Assembly: GCF_003386235.1 (NCBI RefSeq)
Contig: NZ_QRDZ01000037.1
Span: 30,957 to 94,956, forward strand
DNA length: 64,000 nucleotides
Source: Cohnella phaseoli
GTDB taxonomy: Bacteria > Bacillota > Bacilli > Paenibacillales > Paenibacillaceae
Direction: 5' to 3'
Part shown: one piece after another, positions 1 through 8,095 of the stretch
Numbering within the stretch: position 1 is the first letter of the stretch
Layout of the letters: each line of letters starts with the position of its first letter
The notes under the pieces: model-generated
Databases searched by the model: none
Told to the model about the DNA's origin: nothing
The model's input: only the letters and a program-made list of their open reading frames with translations
Translations under genes and position numbers: made by a program

Positions 1-1970
1 TAACGCCCCGGAATAGCGGCCTCCAGATTTCCAACGGCCGAGGGAGACGTATCTAGCGTTGCAGGAAGCGGCAAGCGTCCGCCGCGAATGGCTTGGCCGA
101 CGGAATCGGGGAGCCTGACGTCGAACAAACCGTCCGGACGTCGCACGAGCTCTCGGGGAAGGGCAATGTCGCCGCCCCAATGCTGGTAGCCGATCGTTTC
201 GACGTCCCGCAGCGGAATCCAGCCGAACAGCAGCGGATGGCCGCCCTTCGGAAACGCGATCTGGGCGGCGGCCAAATCCTCTCCGTCCAGCAGCTGCTTG
301 TCCGCCTCCAGCCAAGGACCGTGAGGCGAATCGGCGACAAGGCTGGTCGTCGGACCGACTCGGTGATCGTATACGCTGAAGATCAAATACCACTTTCCTT
401 CGTGCTTGAACATCTGCGGCACTTCCGGGTCTCCGATATTTCCCGGAGCGTACAGATCGCCCATCCCGGTCCAGCTCTTCAGATCGGGAGACACCGCATA
501 GCAGACGGAGCCTTCGGGTCCGTTCTGATCGCCGCCTTTGCGGCAGGTCATGACGGCCCAGTATTGGCCGTCGTCTTCGTTGCGGAACACGAACGGGTCG
601 CGTTGAACCGCGTATCCCGGCTGAGGAGGAATGTCGTACTCCGAGCCGGCGGCGTACCAGGTTTGCAGATCCGTGCTGTAGGCGCTGCGCATCACATTGC
701 CGTCCGTGCCGGAGTAGCTGCGGTAGACGCCCGCCTGCTCGTCGTAGAAGACGCCAAGCACGAACCACGGCTTGACCGGAGAGACAGCAGCGTCTCTTTT
801 TAGCGTCAGCGAAGCCTCCTCATAACGCAGCATGTCGCGCGAGGTGAGCAGCGCCGCTTCGTAGCCGCCCCCGGGCTGGAGATAGTACATGTTTAGCGTA
901 CCGTCCTCGGCGAAGTAGGGATGGACGTCTCCGATCTCATGCTCGGAATGCCTGAAATGGAGCGGAACGGTTGGCAGCTCTCCGTAAGAAAGAGAGGGAG
1001 TCCATGAGATGCTCTTCCCTGGGGAATCGCCCTCGATCCGGAACGTGACGCGATCTCCGGCCTCGACCGGCAGTCGGAACCAGACCGCGTAAGCCTCGGG
1101 CTCCGACTGTTCGTCGCGCCATGCGGCCTCCATCCCCGCTAAAGGCCATGCGACCTGATCGTTTAACAGTACGCTGATCTTAATGAAAGAACCTGCGCTC
1201 CCCTGCGTCAGCAGGGCGGCATCTCCGGCAATGTCGAGCTCCCCGGACGAAGGAGCCGTGAAAGAACGATCGTAGAAGTCGCCGGACCGGGATACGCTCC
1301 AGAGCTTTCCGTCGGCTTCCTCTCCAGGCTGCGGAGCGGTATAGAACGGAACGATCGGCGAAACCTCGGTCGGGCCGAATTCGGCTTCGGACATCAATGT
1401 GAGCACCCCCGCTTTCCCTTGTGTAATGGCTGCGTCTCTCGTTTCGATGAGAGGTTGCTCCCCGTCGCCCGCATACACGCGAATGCGATCGCCGGACGCT
1501 TCGATGCGGAGGGGCAGCGCTGCTCTATCAGGTACGCTTAGCTCGGCAAAACCGATGGACGCTGCGATGCCTTGAACCTTGCGAAACAGCTCCAACGTGG
1601 GAGACGGATAGACGAAAGATTCGCTGCGGACGATCAAATAGTAGTAATCCTCAGGCGAAGCGTAGCGAAACAGAACCCCGGCCTGAAACTCGCCGCCGGT
1701 CAGCGCGACGGAGGAGCGAAGCTCGTAGTCCGCCCATATCTCCTCCCCGGCAACCGCGATCGCCGTCCCGGACGAGTCGGACTGAACGAACGAGCCGTCT
1801 TGCCGCTCTGTCCAGCTTCCTCCGAGCCGTTCCCACTTCCAGGAGGGAGAGCCCAAGAGGAAGGGCGTTTTGTCTCCCGCATCTCCATCCTTGCCATCGT
1901 TGCTGCAGGCCGACAGCAGGAAGACGAATAGCGCCAAGGCGACGCCGCAAGCGCCAAAACGCGCGTTCAT
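1..1970 (-). CDS. GH32-like glycoside hydrolase, lipoprotein (C-terminus outside window)
   Basis: Open reading frame running off the left edge, about 656 residues visible. It starts at ATG 1970 with an AAGGGGTGA ribosome binding site that overlaps the stop of the upstream permease gene. A hydrophobic signal ends in a lipobox (L-S-A-C, Cys22), so the enzyme should be anchored outside the membrane. The C-terminal half looks like clan GH-J (GH32/levanase type): a GDVHPYF segment near residue 347 in the place of the usual nucleophile motif, R-D-P-F-V-F near 457, a PEV acid region near 513, and a WGGDIALPRELV segment. Residues 40-330 hold two beta-rich regions that may bind sugar. Last gene of the minus-strand binding protein/permease operon, so it probably trims a fructan or sucrose-type oligosaccharide before uptake. 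The exact substrate is not visible. Confidence 0.8.
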   Translation of the reverse strand, partial: MNARFGACGVALALFVFLLSACSNDGKDGDAGDKTPFLLGSPSWKWERLGGSWTERQDGSFVQSDSSGTAIAVAGEEIWADYELRSSVALTGGEFQAGVLFRYASPEDYYYLIVRSESFVYPSPTLELFRKVQGIAASIGFAELSVPDRAALPLRIEASGDRIRVYAGDGEQPLIETRDAAITQGKAGVLTLMSEAEFGPTEVSPIVPFYTAPQPGEEADGKLWSVSRSGDFYDRSFTAPSSGELDIAGDAALLTQGSAGSFIKISVLLNDQVAWPLAGMEAAWRDEQSEPEAYAVWFRLPVEAGDRVTFRIEGDSPGKSISWTPSLSYGELPTVPLHFRHSEHEIGDVHPYFAEDGTLNMYYLQPGGGYEAALLTSRDMLRYEEASLTLKRDAAVSPVKPWFVLGVFYDEQAGVYRSYSGTDGNVMRSAYSTDLQTWYAAGSEYDIPPQPGYAVQRDPFVFRNEDDGQYWAVMTCRKGGDQNGPEGSVCYAVSPDLKSWTGMGDLYAPGNIGDPEVPQMFKHEGKWYLIFSVYDHRVGPTTSLVADSPHGPWLEADKQLLDGEDLAAAQIAFPKGGHPLLFGWIPLRDVETIGYQHWGGDIALPRELVRRPDGLFDVRLPDSVGQAIRGGRLPLPATLDTSPSAVGNLEAAIPGR

Positions 1971-1974
1971 GCCG

Positions 1975-2805
1975 TCACCCCTTCACCGAGCCTGACATCA
2001 CGCCTTGAACGAAATATTTGGTTCCGAATACGAACAGCAGCAAGATCGGGATGGCCGAAATGACGTTTCCAGCCATCAGATAGCCGACTTTGGTTTGATA
2101 CTGGGTCGTAAAATATTGCAGCCCGATCGCCACCGTGCGCAAGCCGTCCTCGCTGATCGTAATCAGCGGCCAGACGTAGTCGTTCCATACACCGACAGCG
2201 GTCAAGATTGCAACCGTCACGGCCATGGAGCGGGTGAGTGGCAGGATGATCGACCAGAACACTTGAAGCTCGGATGCTCCGTCAATGCGCGCCGATTCGA
2301 AAATCTCCCGAGGCATGCCCTCGATATAGTTGCGCATAATGAAGATGCCGATGATCTGTCCTCCGGTGATATACGGGATCAGAAGCACGAGCCAGTTGTT
2401 AAGCAGCCCGAGCGATTTGTAGAGCACGAAGGAAGGGGCCAGCGTCAAAATATCGGGAATCAGCATCAGCAGGAACAGGAGAACGAACAGAACCTCCTTG
2501 CCCCAGAAATACATTTTCGCGAAGGCGTATCCGGTCAGCGTGGACAGGATGACGACTCCGACGACCGACAGCAGCGTGATCAGAACGGAATTGACCATGT
2601 ATTTGTCGATCACGTCCCAGGCATGGCTGTAATTGCTCCAGTAATATTCTCCGGGAAAAACGGACCACCAGCTGCTGAAAATTTGCACGTCGGACTTATA
2701 CGAGGAAACGAACAGAAATACGAAAGGATATACGCTGAGCAGACAGATGATCCACAGCGTCAGGTGGTTGGCGCCGAGCAGCAGTCGCTTGGTCAGATTA
2801 GTCAT
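1975..2805 (-). CDS. Carbohydrate ABC transporter permease (MalG type)
   Basis: 276 residues, typical length for a CUT1-family inner permease. Six hydrophobic segments are apparent. The cytoplasmic EAA loop is seen as E-S-A-R-I-D-G-A-S near residue 175, the contact point for the ATPase. The sequence ends in SGSVKG, common in this family. The start overlaps the end of the upstream permease by 8 bases, so the two are translationally coupled. No ATPase gene is in the operon; a shared MsmX-like ATPase elsewhere is the usual solution in Bacillales (family knowledge). Confidence 0.92.
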   Translation of the reverse strand: MTNLTKRLLLGANHLTLWIICLLSVYPFVFLFVSSYKSDVQIFSSWWSVFPGEYYWSNYSHAWDVIDKYMVNSVLITLLSVVGVVILSTLTGYAFAKMYFWGKEVLFVLLFLLMLIPDILTLAPSFVLYKSLGLLNNWLVLLIPYITGGQIIGIFIMRNYIEGMPREIFESARIDGASELQVFWSIILPLTRSMAVTVAILTAVGVWNDYVWPLITISEDGLRTVAIGLQYFTTQYQTKVGYLMAGNVISAIPILLLFVFGTKYFVQGVMSGSVKG

Positions 2806-3715
2806 GGAGATCCCCCCTTTTCGTCAGCCGGATCATGAGCCAGGACAGCAGAGCGGATACGAGCAGCAGCACGACGCCGATGGCGGAGGCGTAGCCGAAC
2901 CGCAGGAAGACAAACGAGTTTTGGTAGATCCATACCCCGGGAGACAAAGTGGCGTAAGCGGGACCGCCGTTCGTCAGGAAGATCAGAAACCCGTAGCTCT
3001 TCAGCGAGTCGAGTACGGTCAGCACGAGCAGGATGCGCGTCTGCGTCTGGACAAGCGGCAGCTCGATCGAGAGAAAACGCCGCCAGAACCCCGCGCCGTC
3101 CAATCTGGCCGATTCAAGCAGGGACGAGTCGATACCCTGAAAGCCGGCCAGATAGATCAGGAAGGCGATTCCGCCCGCCCAGGGAAAGCCGATAAACAGC
3201 ACCGAGCCGAGCGCCATCGACGGATCGCCCAGCCAGTTGTGCGCCCACGATTCCAGTCCGAGCTGGGCGAACAGCGTGTTGAATACGCCTTTCGGCGCGT
3301 ACATGTTTTTCCATACGTAGCCCATCACGATCCAAGGAACCGTCATCGGCAGCAGCAGCATGATCCGGTAGGTTCGGGTCGCCCAGCCCGAAGTCAGCGC
3401 AAACATCAGTCTGGCGACGAGCAGAGGAAGTGTTACGATCTTCAGAATCGATACGACGGTGATGACGATTTGATTGCGCGCCGCTTTGCCGAGCTCGGCG
3501 TCGCCGGTAAACATGCGCTTGTAGTTGTCCAGCCCCGCGAAGCTTGTAGACTGGCCGTCCCAATGGAAGAACGACTTGTGCAGCGCCTGCAGGAACGGAT
3601 AATAGGAAAAAACGAGAATCAGAGCGAACGTAGGCAGAATAAGCAAATAACCTTTGCCGCTCTTCGCCAGCTTGCGCAGCAGGCCGTCGGCCGAGAAGCC
3701 GCGAGTGCCTTGCAT
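2798..3715 (-). CDS. Carbohydrate ABC transporter permease (MalF type)
   Basis: 305 residues with six predicted membrane segments. The EAA loop is E-S-A-R-L-D-G-A-G near residue 200. It follows the binding-protein gene after an 80-base gap that contains a perfect 12-bp stem-loop, and overlaps the next permease by 8 bases. With that permease it should form the membrane channel for the ligand delivered by the lipoprotein at 3796-5223. Confidence 0.92.
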   Translation of the reverse strand: MQGTRGFSADGLLRKLAKSGKGYLLILPTFALILVFSYYPFLQALHKSFFHWDGQSTSFAGLDNYKRMFTGDAELGKAARNQIVITVVSILKIVTLPLLVARLMFALTSGWATRTYRIMLLLPMTVPWIVMGYVWKNMYAPKGVFNTLFAQLGLESWAHNWLGDPSMALGSVLFIGFPWAGGIAFLIYLAGFQGIDSSLLESARLDGAGFWRRFLSIELPLVQTQTRILLVLTVLDSLKSYGFLIFLTNGGPAYATLSPGVWIYQNSFVFLRFGYASAIGVVLLLVSALLSWLMIRLTKRGDLHD

Positions 3716-3740
3716 GGGACCACCCCTTTATCGATGCTTA

Positions 3741-3775
3741 TGCACAGGCTCCCTGACGGACGAGGAGCCTGTGCA
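3741..3775 (-). other. Intercistronic stem-loop after the binding-protein gene
   Basis: TGCACAGGCTCC (3741-3752) is the exact reverse complement of GGAGCCTGTGCA (3764-3775), leaving an 11-base loop. It lies 20 bases past the stop of the binding-protein gene and lacks a T-tract on the transcribed strand. It is therefore more likely a 3'-end stabiliser or partial terminator that keeps the binding protein more abundant than the permeases. Confidence 0.7.
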
Positions 3776-3795
3776 CATTCTAAGCCGCTATTGCT

Positions 3796-5223
3796 TTACC
3801 ATTGAGTCGTATCCCATTTGTTTTGCGTGATGAGCCGTTCCGCCGCTTCCTGATAGATGGAGGCGTATTTGTCGACGAATCCGTCCAGATCCCCGCCGGT
3901 CAGGAAGGCTTGGGAATAGCTCAGGAATTTGGAGGCCAGCTCATTGTCCAGAGAGATCGCCTGAATTTTGGAGACGTTGAACTTGGCGTCCTGCGCCCAG
4001 GCATTCATGACGGGATCGCTCAACTCGACTCCCTGAACGACGGGCAGCATGCCCTGCGCCTCGACGGCGCGCTTATGCACGTCCGGCTGGGAAAGGAAGC
4101 GCATGAAGTCGATGAAGATCGCTTTCTGCTCGGGCGTCGCCGCTTTGTTCAGCCCCCAGGCTCCGCCGAGATTGGCCATGTCGATCGGGTCCGACGGGTT
4201 GCCGGGGTTCGGAAGCGAGAAATGACCGAATTCGAAATCCTTGATGTTCTGAACGAAGCCCGGAGTGTCCCAGCTTCCGCCCAGGAAGAAGGCGGCCTTA
4301 CCGGAGACGAACGCGTCGTACCAGCCCCAGTCGGAGCTGAAGTTTTCAGGCCAGCCGGCTTCGACCCACTTTTTCCATTCCGCGAACATCGCTTTGACCT
4401 TCTCGCTCTTCAAGTCGATCTCGCCCTTCTTGATGCCGCGCACGACTTCCATCTGCGAAACTCGTCCGTCCGGAACAAGCGTGTCCAGCTTCATCCAGTC
4501 GTCGAGGTTAAAGCCGTAGTTCAACTGCCAATTGTACCAATCGCCCTTAAAGTTCGCGACGAGCTGCTCGCTCCAGGCGATCTGTCCGCTGTCCTTGATC
4601 GTTTTCTGTGCGGCCATAAGCTCTTCCCATGTCGTCGGAACGGCTACTCCGGCTTCGTCGAGCATCTTTTTGTTATACCAGACGCCCGTGTTGACTGCGC
4701 CGGCTACGCCGACCATCCAGACGTCGTTCGTGCCGCTCTTGCCGATCTCGAACGCGTTGGGGACGTAATCCTGCTTCCACGGCTGCTTCGTGTACGGATT
4801 TTCTTCCTCAAAGTACGGAGTCAGAGGTTCAAGGTACTTGGCGAGCATCTGGGTCGTCTCCGGGCTGACGCCGATGCCGACGGGAGCGCCGCCGCCGATC
4901 AGCTGGGTCTGGATCGTTGTGTAATACTGGTCGAACGCGGAGAAAATGATCTCGATGTCGACCTCGGGATGAAGCTTCTTGTAGTTTTCGATCTCCGCGT
5001 TGACCGCGTCGATCGTCGGCTGGTGCCACATGACCAGATTGATCTTGCCTTTGAGCGGGGCGGCGGACGGAGCTGCGCTTCCGGTCTCGCTTGCGCTCGG
5101 AGTCGATGGGGAGGCCGAAGGCGAGGCGGAACCCGCCTCGTTGCCGTTGCTGCTGCAAGCGCTCACAACAAGCATTGCCGTAAGCAGTAGACCGGCGGAC
5201 CCGCTTTTCCATACTTTGTTCAT
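3796..5223 (-). CDS. Sugar-binding lipoprotein of ABC transporter (family 1 solute-binding protein)
   Basis: 475 residues. The N-terminal signal ends in V-V-S-A-C (Cys23), a lipobox, followed by a Ser/Ala/Pro-rich linker and a binding-protein fold starting near residue 60 (INLVMWHQ). Length and pattern fit family 1 extracellular solute-binding proteins. First gene of the minus-strand operon, read from a strong promoter at 5288-5317 with a LacI-type operator at 5259-5274. The neighbouring GH32-like enzymes suggest a fructan- or sucrose-type ligand; this is inference from context. Confidence 0.93.
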   Translation of the reverse strand: MNKVWKSGSAGLLLTAMLVVSACSSNGNEAGSASPSASPSTPSASETGSAAPSAAPLKGKINLVMWHQPTIDAVNAEIENYKKLHPEVDIEIIFSAFDQYYTTIQTQLIGGGAPVGIGVSPETTQMLAKYLEPLTPYFEEENPYTKQPWKQDYVPNAFEIGKSGTNDVWMVGVAGAVNTGVWYNKKMLDEAGVAVPTTWEELMAAQKTIKDSGQIAWSEQLVANFKGDWYNWQLNYGFNLDDWMKLDTLVPDGRVSQMEVVRGIKKGEIDLKSEKVKAMFAEWKKWVEAGWPENFSSDWGWYDAFVSGKAAFFLGGSWDTPGFVQNIKDFEFGHFSLPNPGNPSDPIDMANLGGAWGLNKAATPEQKAIFIDFMRFLSQPDVHKRAVEAQGMLPVVQGVELSDPVMNAWAQDAKFNVSKIQAISLDNELASKFLSYSQAFLTGGDLDGFVDKYASIYQEAAERLITQNKWDTTQW

Positions 5224-5258
5224 ACGTGAAACCCTCCGTTTGTTTTTCTGATTGGTTT

Positions 5259-5274
5259 GTGACTACGTTGTCAC
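5259..5274. promoter_or_regulatory. LacI-type operator O1
   Basis: GTGACTACGTTGTCAC, one position away from a perfect 16-bp palindrome. It lies about 14 bases downstream of the minus-strand -10 box, so a bound repressor would block the operon at 5223. Its near-identical partner is at 5426-5441, and a LacI-family gene is two genes away. Confidence 0.85.
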
Positions 5275-5287
5275 ATTTCCTGAGGCG

Positions 5288-5317
5288 ATTATAAGCCCGC
5301 TCGCGAATCCGTGTCAA
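5288..5317 (-). promoter_or_regulatory. Sigma-A promoter of the binding protein/permease/GH32 operon
   Basis: On the minus strand TTGACA (5317-5312), an 18-base spacer, then TATAAT (5293-5288). Both boxes match consensus. The start point would fall near 5281, just before operator O1. Confidence 0.85.
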
Positions 5318-5386
5318 CGACGAAAACGTTATATTTATCATGAAATATTTAGCTACATCTAATGCGAAAATAAAACTCGATGCCTC

Positions 5387-5415
5387 TTTACACTGCAACG
5401 ATCACTCGGTATAAT
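5387..5415 (+). promoter_or_regulatory. Sigma-A promoter of the GH32/lacI operon
   Basis: TTTACA (5387-5392), 17-base spacer, TATAAT (5410-5415). Operator O2 starts 11 bases after the -10, the same geometry as the facing promoter. Confidence 0.85.
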
Positions 5416-5425
5416 TCGGATTATA

Positions 5426-5441
5426 GTGACAACGTTGTCAC
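5426..5441. promoter_or_regulatory. LacI-type operator O2
   Basis: GTGACAACGTTGTCAC, a perfect 16-bp palindrome with the central CG typical of LacI-family sites. Together with O1 (centres 167 bases apart) it brackets the divergent promoter region. It should be the target of the repressor encoded at 6942-7937, which would make the operon self-regulated. Confidence 0.88.
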
Positions 5442-5484
5442 ATTGGAATCGCTCAGCCGAGAGAAACGAGGAGGTAGCCCGCAC

Positions 5485-6924
5485 ATGGCGCTGCGCTATA
5501 TGCCCGAACCGGGTCGCATGGTAGCGGATTTGATTCCGTTCTACGATGAAGAATATTATCACGCTTATTACTTGAAAGGATTCCAGGAGGGTACGGGCTG
5601 GGCCCGGCATCATACGCCTTGGGCGCATTTGCGCAGCAAGGATCTTATGGCGTGGGAGGAGCTGCCGAACGCGCTGGAAACCGGAACGCAGGCCGAGCCG
5701 GACGGAGGAGCTTGCTTTACCGGCTCGGTCTATCGCGAAGGCGAGACGGTTCATATTTTTTATACCGGCTTCAGTCCCGGCCATCCGGACGGGCGCGAGC
5801 AGATCATGCACGCTACGTCCTCCGACGGGATCGCTTTCGCGAAAAATCCGGCGAATCCGATTCTGCGGGTCGGCTCGGAGCATTACGGCTACGATGAGGA
5901 CTTCCGCGATCCGTTCGTGTTTCGCAACGAGGAGGAAGGACGGTATTGGATGCTGTTCACCGCGGGCTGCCGCCATCCGGTCAACGGCAATCGACGCGGG
6001 GTAATCGGTCTGGCCGTCTCGGACGATCTGCGCAATTGGCGGTTCGAAGCGCCGATCTATGCTCCGGACGCCTATCCGTCGCTTGAATGCCCGGATCTGT
6101 TCCGGATGGGCGATACATGGTATCTGTTGTTTTCCCAATTCGGACGCACGGAATACAGGATGGCGAATTCCCCTTACGGGCCGTGGACAAGACCGGCCAA
6201 TCCGTACTTCGATGCGGGAGATTATTTCTTCTATGCGGCCAAATCTTGCTTTGACGGCGCCGATCGCTATTTGTTCGGCTGGTGCGGGGATTTGGCGGAG
6301 GGCAAAGACGCTCCGCGCGCGATGTGGGGAGGCACTTTCGTCACGCCGAGAAAGATCGTTCGCGCGGAGAACGGGGAGCTGAGGCTGGCTTGTCCGGACA
6401 TCTATGCGTCCTCCGTTACAAAATCCCATCATTTGGATTATAATGAATGCATCGCTTTATGCGGAGAATGGAACGAAGAACCGAACGGATCGATTGCGTC
6501 GCTTAGGGCGACGGGCTTCGCCGCCCTTCTGCAGAAGGAGGCGAAGGAGCATATTTCCCTGCGTCTGACCGTGAGCAAGGAAGAGAGAACGGGGACCGCG
6601 GGCATCGTGCTCCGCGCCTCCGACCGTCTGGACAACGCGTATTTGCTCGGCCTCGATTACGGGGCGGGGACGCTCCGGCTTGAGCGGTATCGCGCAGTTC
6701 GGGCGTTTCACGGCTCCGCGCTCGACGGGGAGCGGATTTTGTGCGAGAGACCGGTTCCGGGCCTTGCTGCCGGGGACACCGACCTCCTTGTATTTTTGCA
6801 GGACGATATTCTGGAGGTATTCGTGAGCGGCGTGACGATGACCGTTCCCCTGCGGGATATACGCGGCGGCGGACTGGGCTTGTACACCTCCGACGGTTCG
6901 GCATTATTTACTCTGAAGTCATAG
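5485..6924 (+). CDS. GH32-like glycoside hydrolase, cytoplasmic
   Basis: 479 residues from ATG 5485, chosen because GAGGAGGT lies at 5468-5475. The frame stays open upstream, but that part overlaps the promoter and operator. No signal peptide. Clan GH-J features: a VADLIPFY segment near residue 12 in the nucleophile position, F-R-D-P-F-V-F near 135, and L-E-C-P-D-L-F near 197 (the EC acid motif). The C-terminal third is a beta-sandwich-like region. The canonical WMNDPNG motif is replaced, placing it in a divergent GH32 branch. It likely cleaves the imported fructosyl oligosaccharide inside the cell. Followed by lacI after 17 bases. Confidence 0.88.
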   Translation: MALRYMPEPGRMVADLIPFYDEEYYHAYYLKGFQEGTGWARHHTPWAHLRSKDLMAWEELPNALETGTQAEPDGGACFTGSVYREGETVHIFYTGFSPGHPDGREQIMHATSSDGIAFAKNPANPILRVGSEHYGYDEDFRDPFVFRNEEEGRYWMLFTAGCRHPVNGNRRGVIGLAVSDDLRNWRFEAPIYAPDAYPSLECPDLFRMGDTWYLLFSQFGRTEYRMANSPYGPWTRPANPYFDAGDYFFYAAKSCFDGADRYLFGWCGDLAEGKDAPRAMWGGTFVTPRKIVRAENGELRLACPDIYASSVTKSHHLDYNECIALCGEWNEEPNGSIASLRATGFAALLQKEAKEHISLRLTVSKEERTGTAGIVLRASDRLDNAYLLGLDYGAGTLRLERYRAVRAFHGSALDGERILCERPVPGLAAGDTDLLVFLQDDILEVFVSGVTMTVPLRDIRGGGLGLYTSDGSALFTLKS

Positions 6925-6941
6925 CAAAGGAAGATGAACTC

Positions 6942-7937
6942 ATGGCGACAAGTCGCGAAGTAGCGGAGCTGGCCGGCGTCTCCGTATCCAGCGTGTCCAG
7001 GGCGTTCCGGGACGACGTATACATCAGCCGCGAAGTCCGGGAGCGCATTCTGGCCGCCGCGGAGAAGCTCGGCTACACGCCCAATCTCATGGCGCGCAGT
7101 CTCAAGAGCCAGAAGAGCCGGATTATCGGGCTCGTCATCTCCGATATCGACAATCCTTTCTATTCGATCATTACGAGAATCATCGAGTCGGAGTTGAAGC
7201 GGCTCGGCTACCGACTGCTGCTGTCCTACAGCAACGAGAACGCCGAGCAGGAGCTGGAGGATTTGAGCCTGCTCGCCTCGTCGCGGGTGGACGGCATTAT
7301 TTTCACCCCGACGACGTCTAAGCACGCTTCGTTTATTCGCAACCTCAAGAAGCAGAATATCGCGCTCGTCCAGATGTACCGCACGGGTTACGCCGACATC
7401 GATTCCGTCGTTATGGACGACGAGATGGGCGCTTATCTGGCGACCAAGCATTTGCTGCAGAACGGACATTCGGACATCCTGCTGCTGAGCGTCGAAAGCC
7501 CGATCTCCCCGAGCCGCGCGAACGGCTATCGCCGGGCGATGGCGGAGGCGGATAAGCCGGTTAACGAAGAGTACGTGCTGCACCTGCCTTTTCAGACCGA
7601 TCTCAAGAGCATCATCAAGAACAAAATCGTACAGCTCAAGCCGACCGCCGTCGTTGCGGGCACGAATACGATCGGCATGGACGTCATCAAGACGTGTAAG
7701 GAAATGAAGCTGAGCATTCCGGGCGATCTGAGCCTGGTCATGTTCGACGACGTCGCCTGGGCGTCGCTGCTGGAGATTACGACCGTATCGCAGCCGACGG
7801 AAAATCTGGGATTATGCGCTTGCCGCACAATCATGGACCGGATCGCCAAGCAGTATACGACGGAGCAGATGACGACGGTGCTGGAGCCGTTCCTTATCGC
7901 CCGGCAATCGGTGCGAAATTTGTATGCGTCGCGTTAG
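6942..7937 (+). CDS. LacI-family transcriptional repressor
   Basis: 331 residues from ATG 6942. The N-terminal helix-turn-helix starts TSREVAELAGVSVSSVSRAF and is followed by a hinge (NLMARSLKS) and a periplasmic-binding-protein-like sensor domain to the C-terminus. It directly follows the GH32 gene and ends at a strong terminator. The two 16-bp palindromes at 5259 and 5426 are the obvious targets. The inducer is presumably a sugar released by the GH32 enzymes. Confidence 0.93.
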   Translation: MATSREVAELAGVSVSSVSRAFRDDVYISREVRERILAAAEKLGYTPNLMARSLKSQKSRIIGLVISDIDNPFYSIITRIIESELKRLGYRLLLSYSNENAEQELEDLSLLASSRVDGIIFTPTTSKHASFIRNLKKQNIALVQMYRTGYADIDSVVMDDEMGAYLATKHLLQNGHSDILLLSVESPISPSRANGYRRAMAEADKPVNEEYVLHLPFQTDLKSIIKNKIVQLKPTAVVAGTNTIGMDVIKTCKEMKLSIPGDLSLVMFDDVAWASLLEITTVSQPTENLGLCACRTIMDRIAKQYTTEQMTTVLEPFLIARQSVRNLYASR

Positions 7938-7946
7938 GCTATCAGG

Positions 7947-7985
7947 ATCGTCCTTCGACCTCTCGGTCCGAGGACGATTTTTTTT
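7947..7985 (+). terminator. Intrinsic terminator after lacI
   Basis: Fourteen-pair stem (ATCGTCCT... / ...AGGACGAT) with one mismatch and a TCTC loop, followed by eight T residues. Confidence 0.93.
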
Positions 7986-8071
7986 GCGTAGATAGCTCCC
8001 CAAGGCCTCCCGGCTTGTGAATCCGAGGCTTTTCTGGGAAAATAGGAGGTAGTCGCAAGGTCCGGCTATTT

Positions 8072-8095
8072 ATGCGAAAAGAGGTTGCGAGATGA
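8072..8095 (+). CDS. Possible 7-residue leader peptide overlapping the rlmN-like start
   Basis: ATG 8072 encodes MRKEVAR and stops at TGA 8093-8095, overlapping the next gene's ATG (8092) as ATGA. A strong AGGAGGT lies at 8044-8050, too far upstream (21 bases) for normal use, so translation is uncertain. Listed because such coupled leaders control some rRNA methyltransferase genes. Confidence 0.25.
   Translation: MRKEVAR

Noticed and set aside
2005..2838. Plus-strand 277-residue frame opposite the permease gene
   Set aside because: Antisense shadow of a well-supported permease; polar, repetitive composition and no ribosome binding site.
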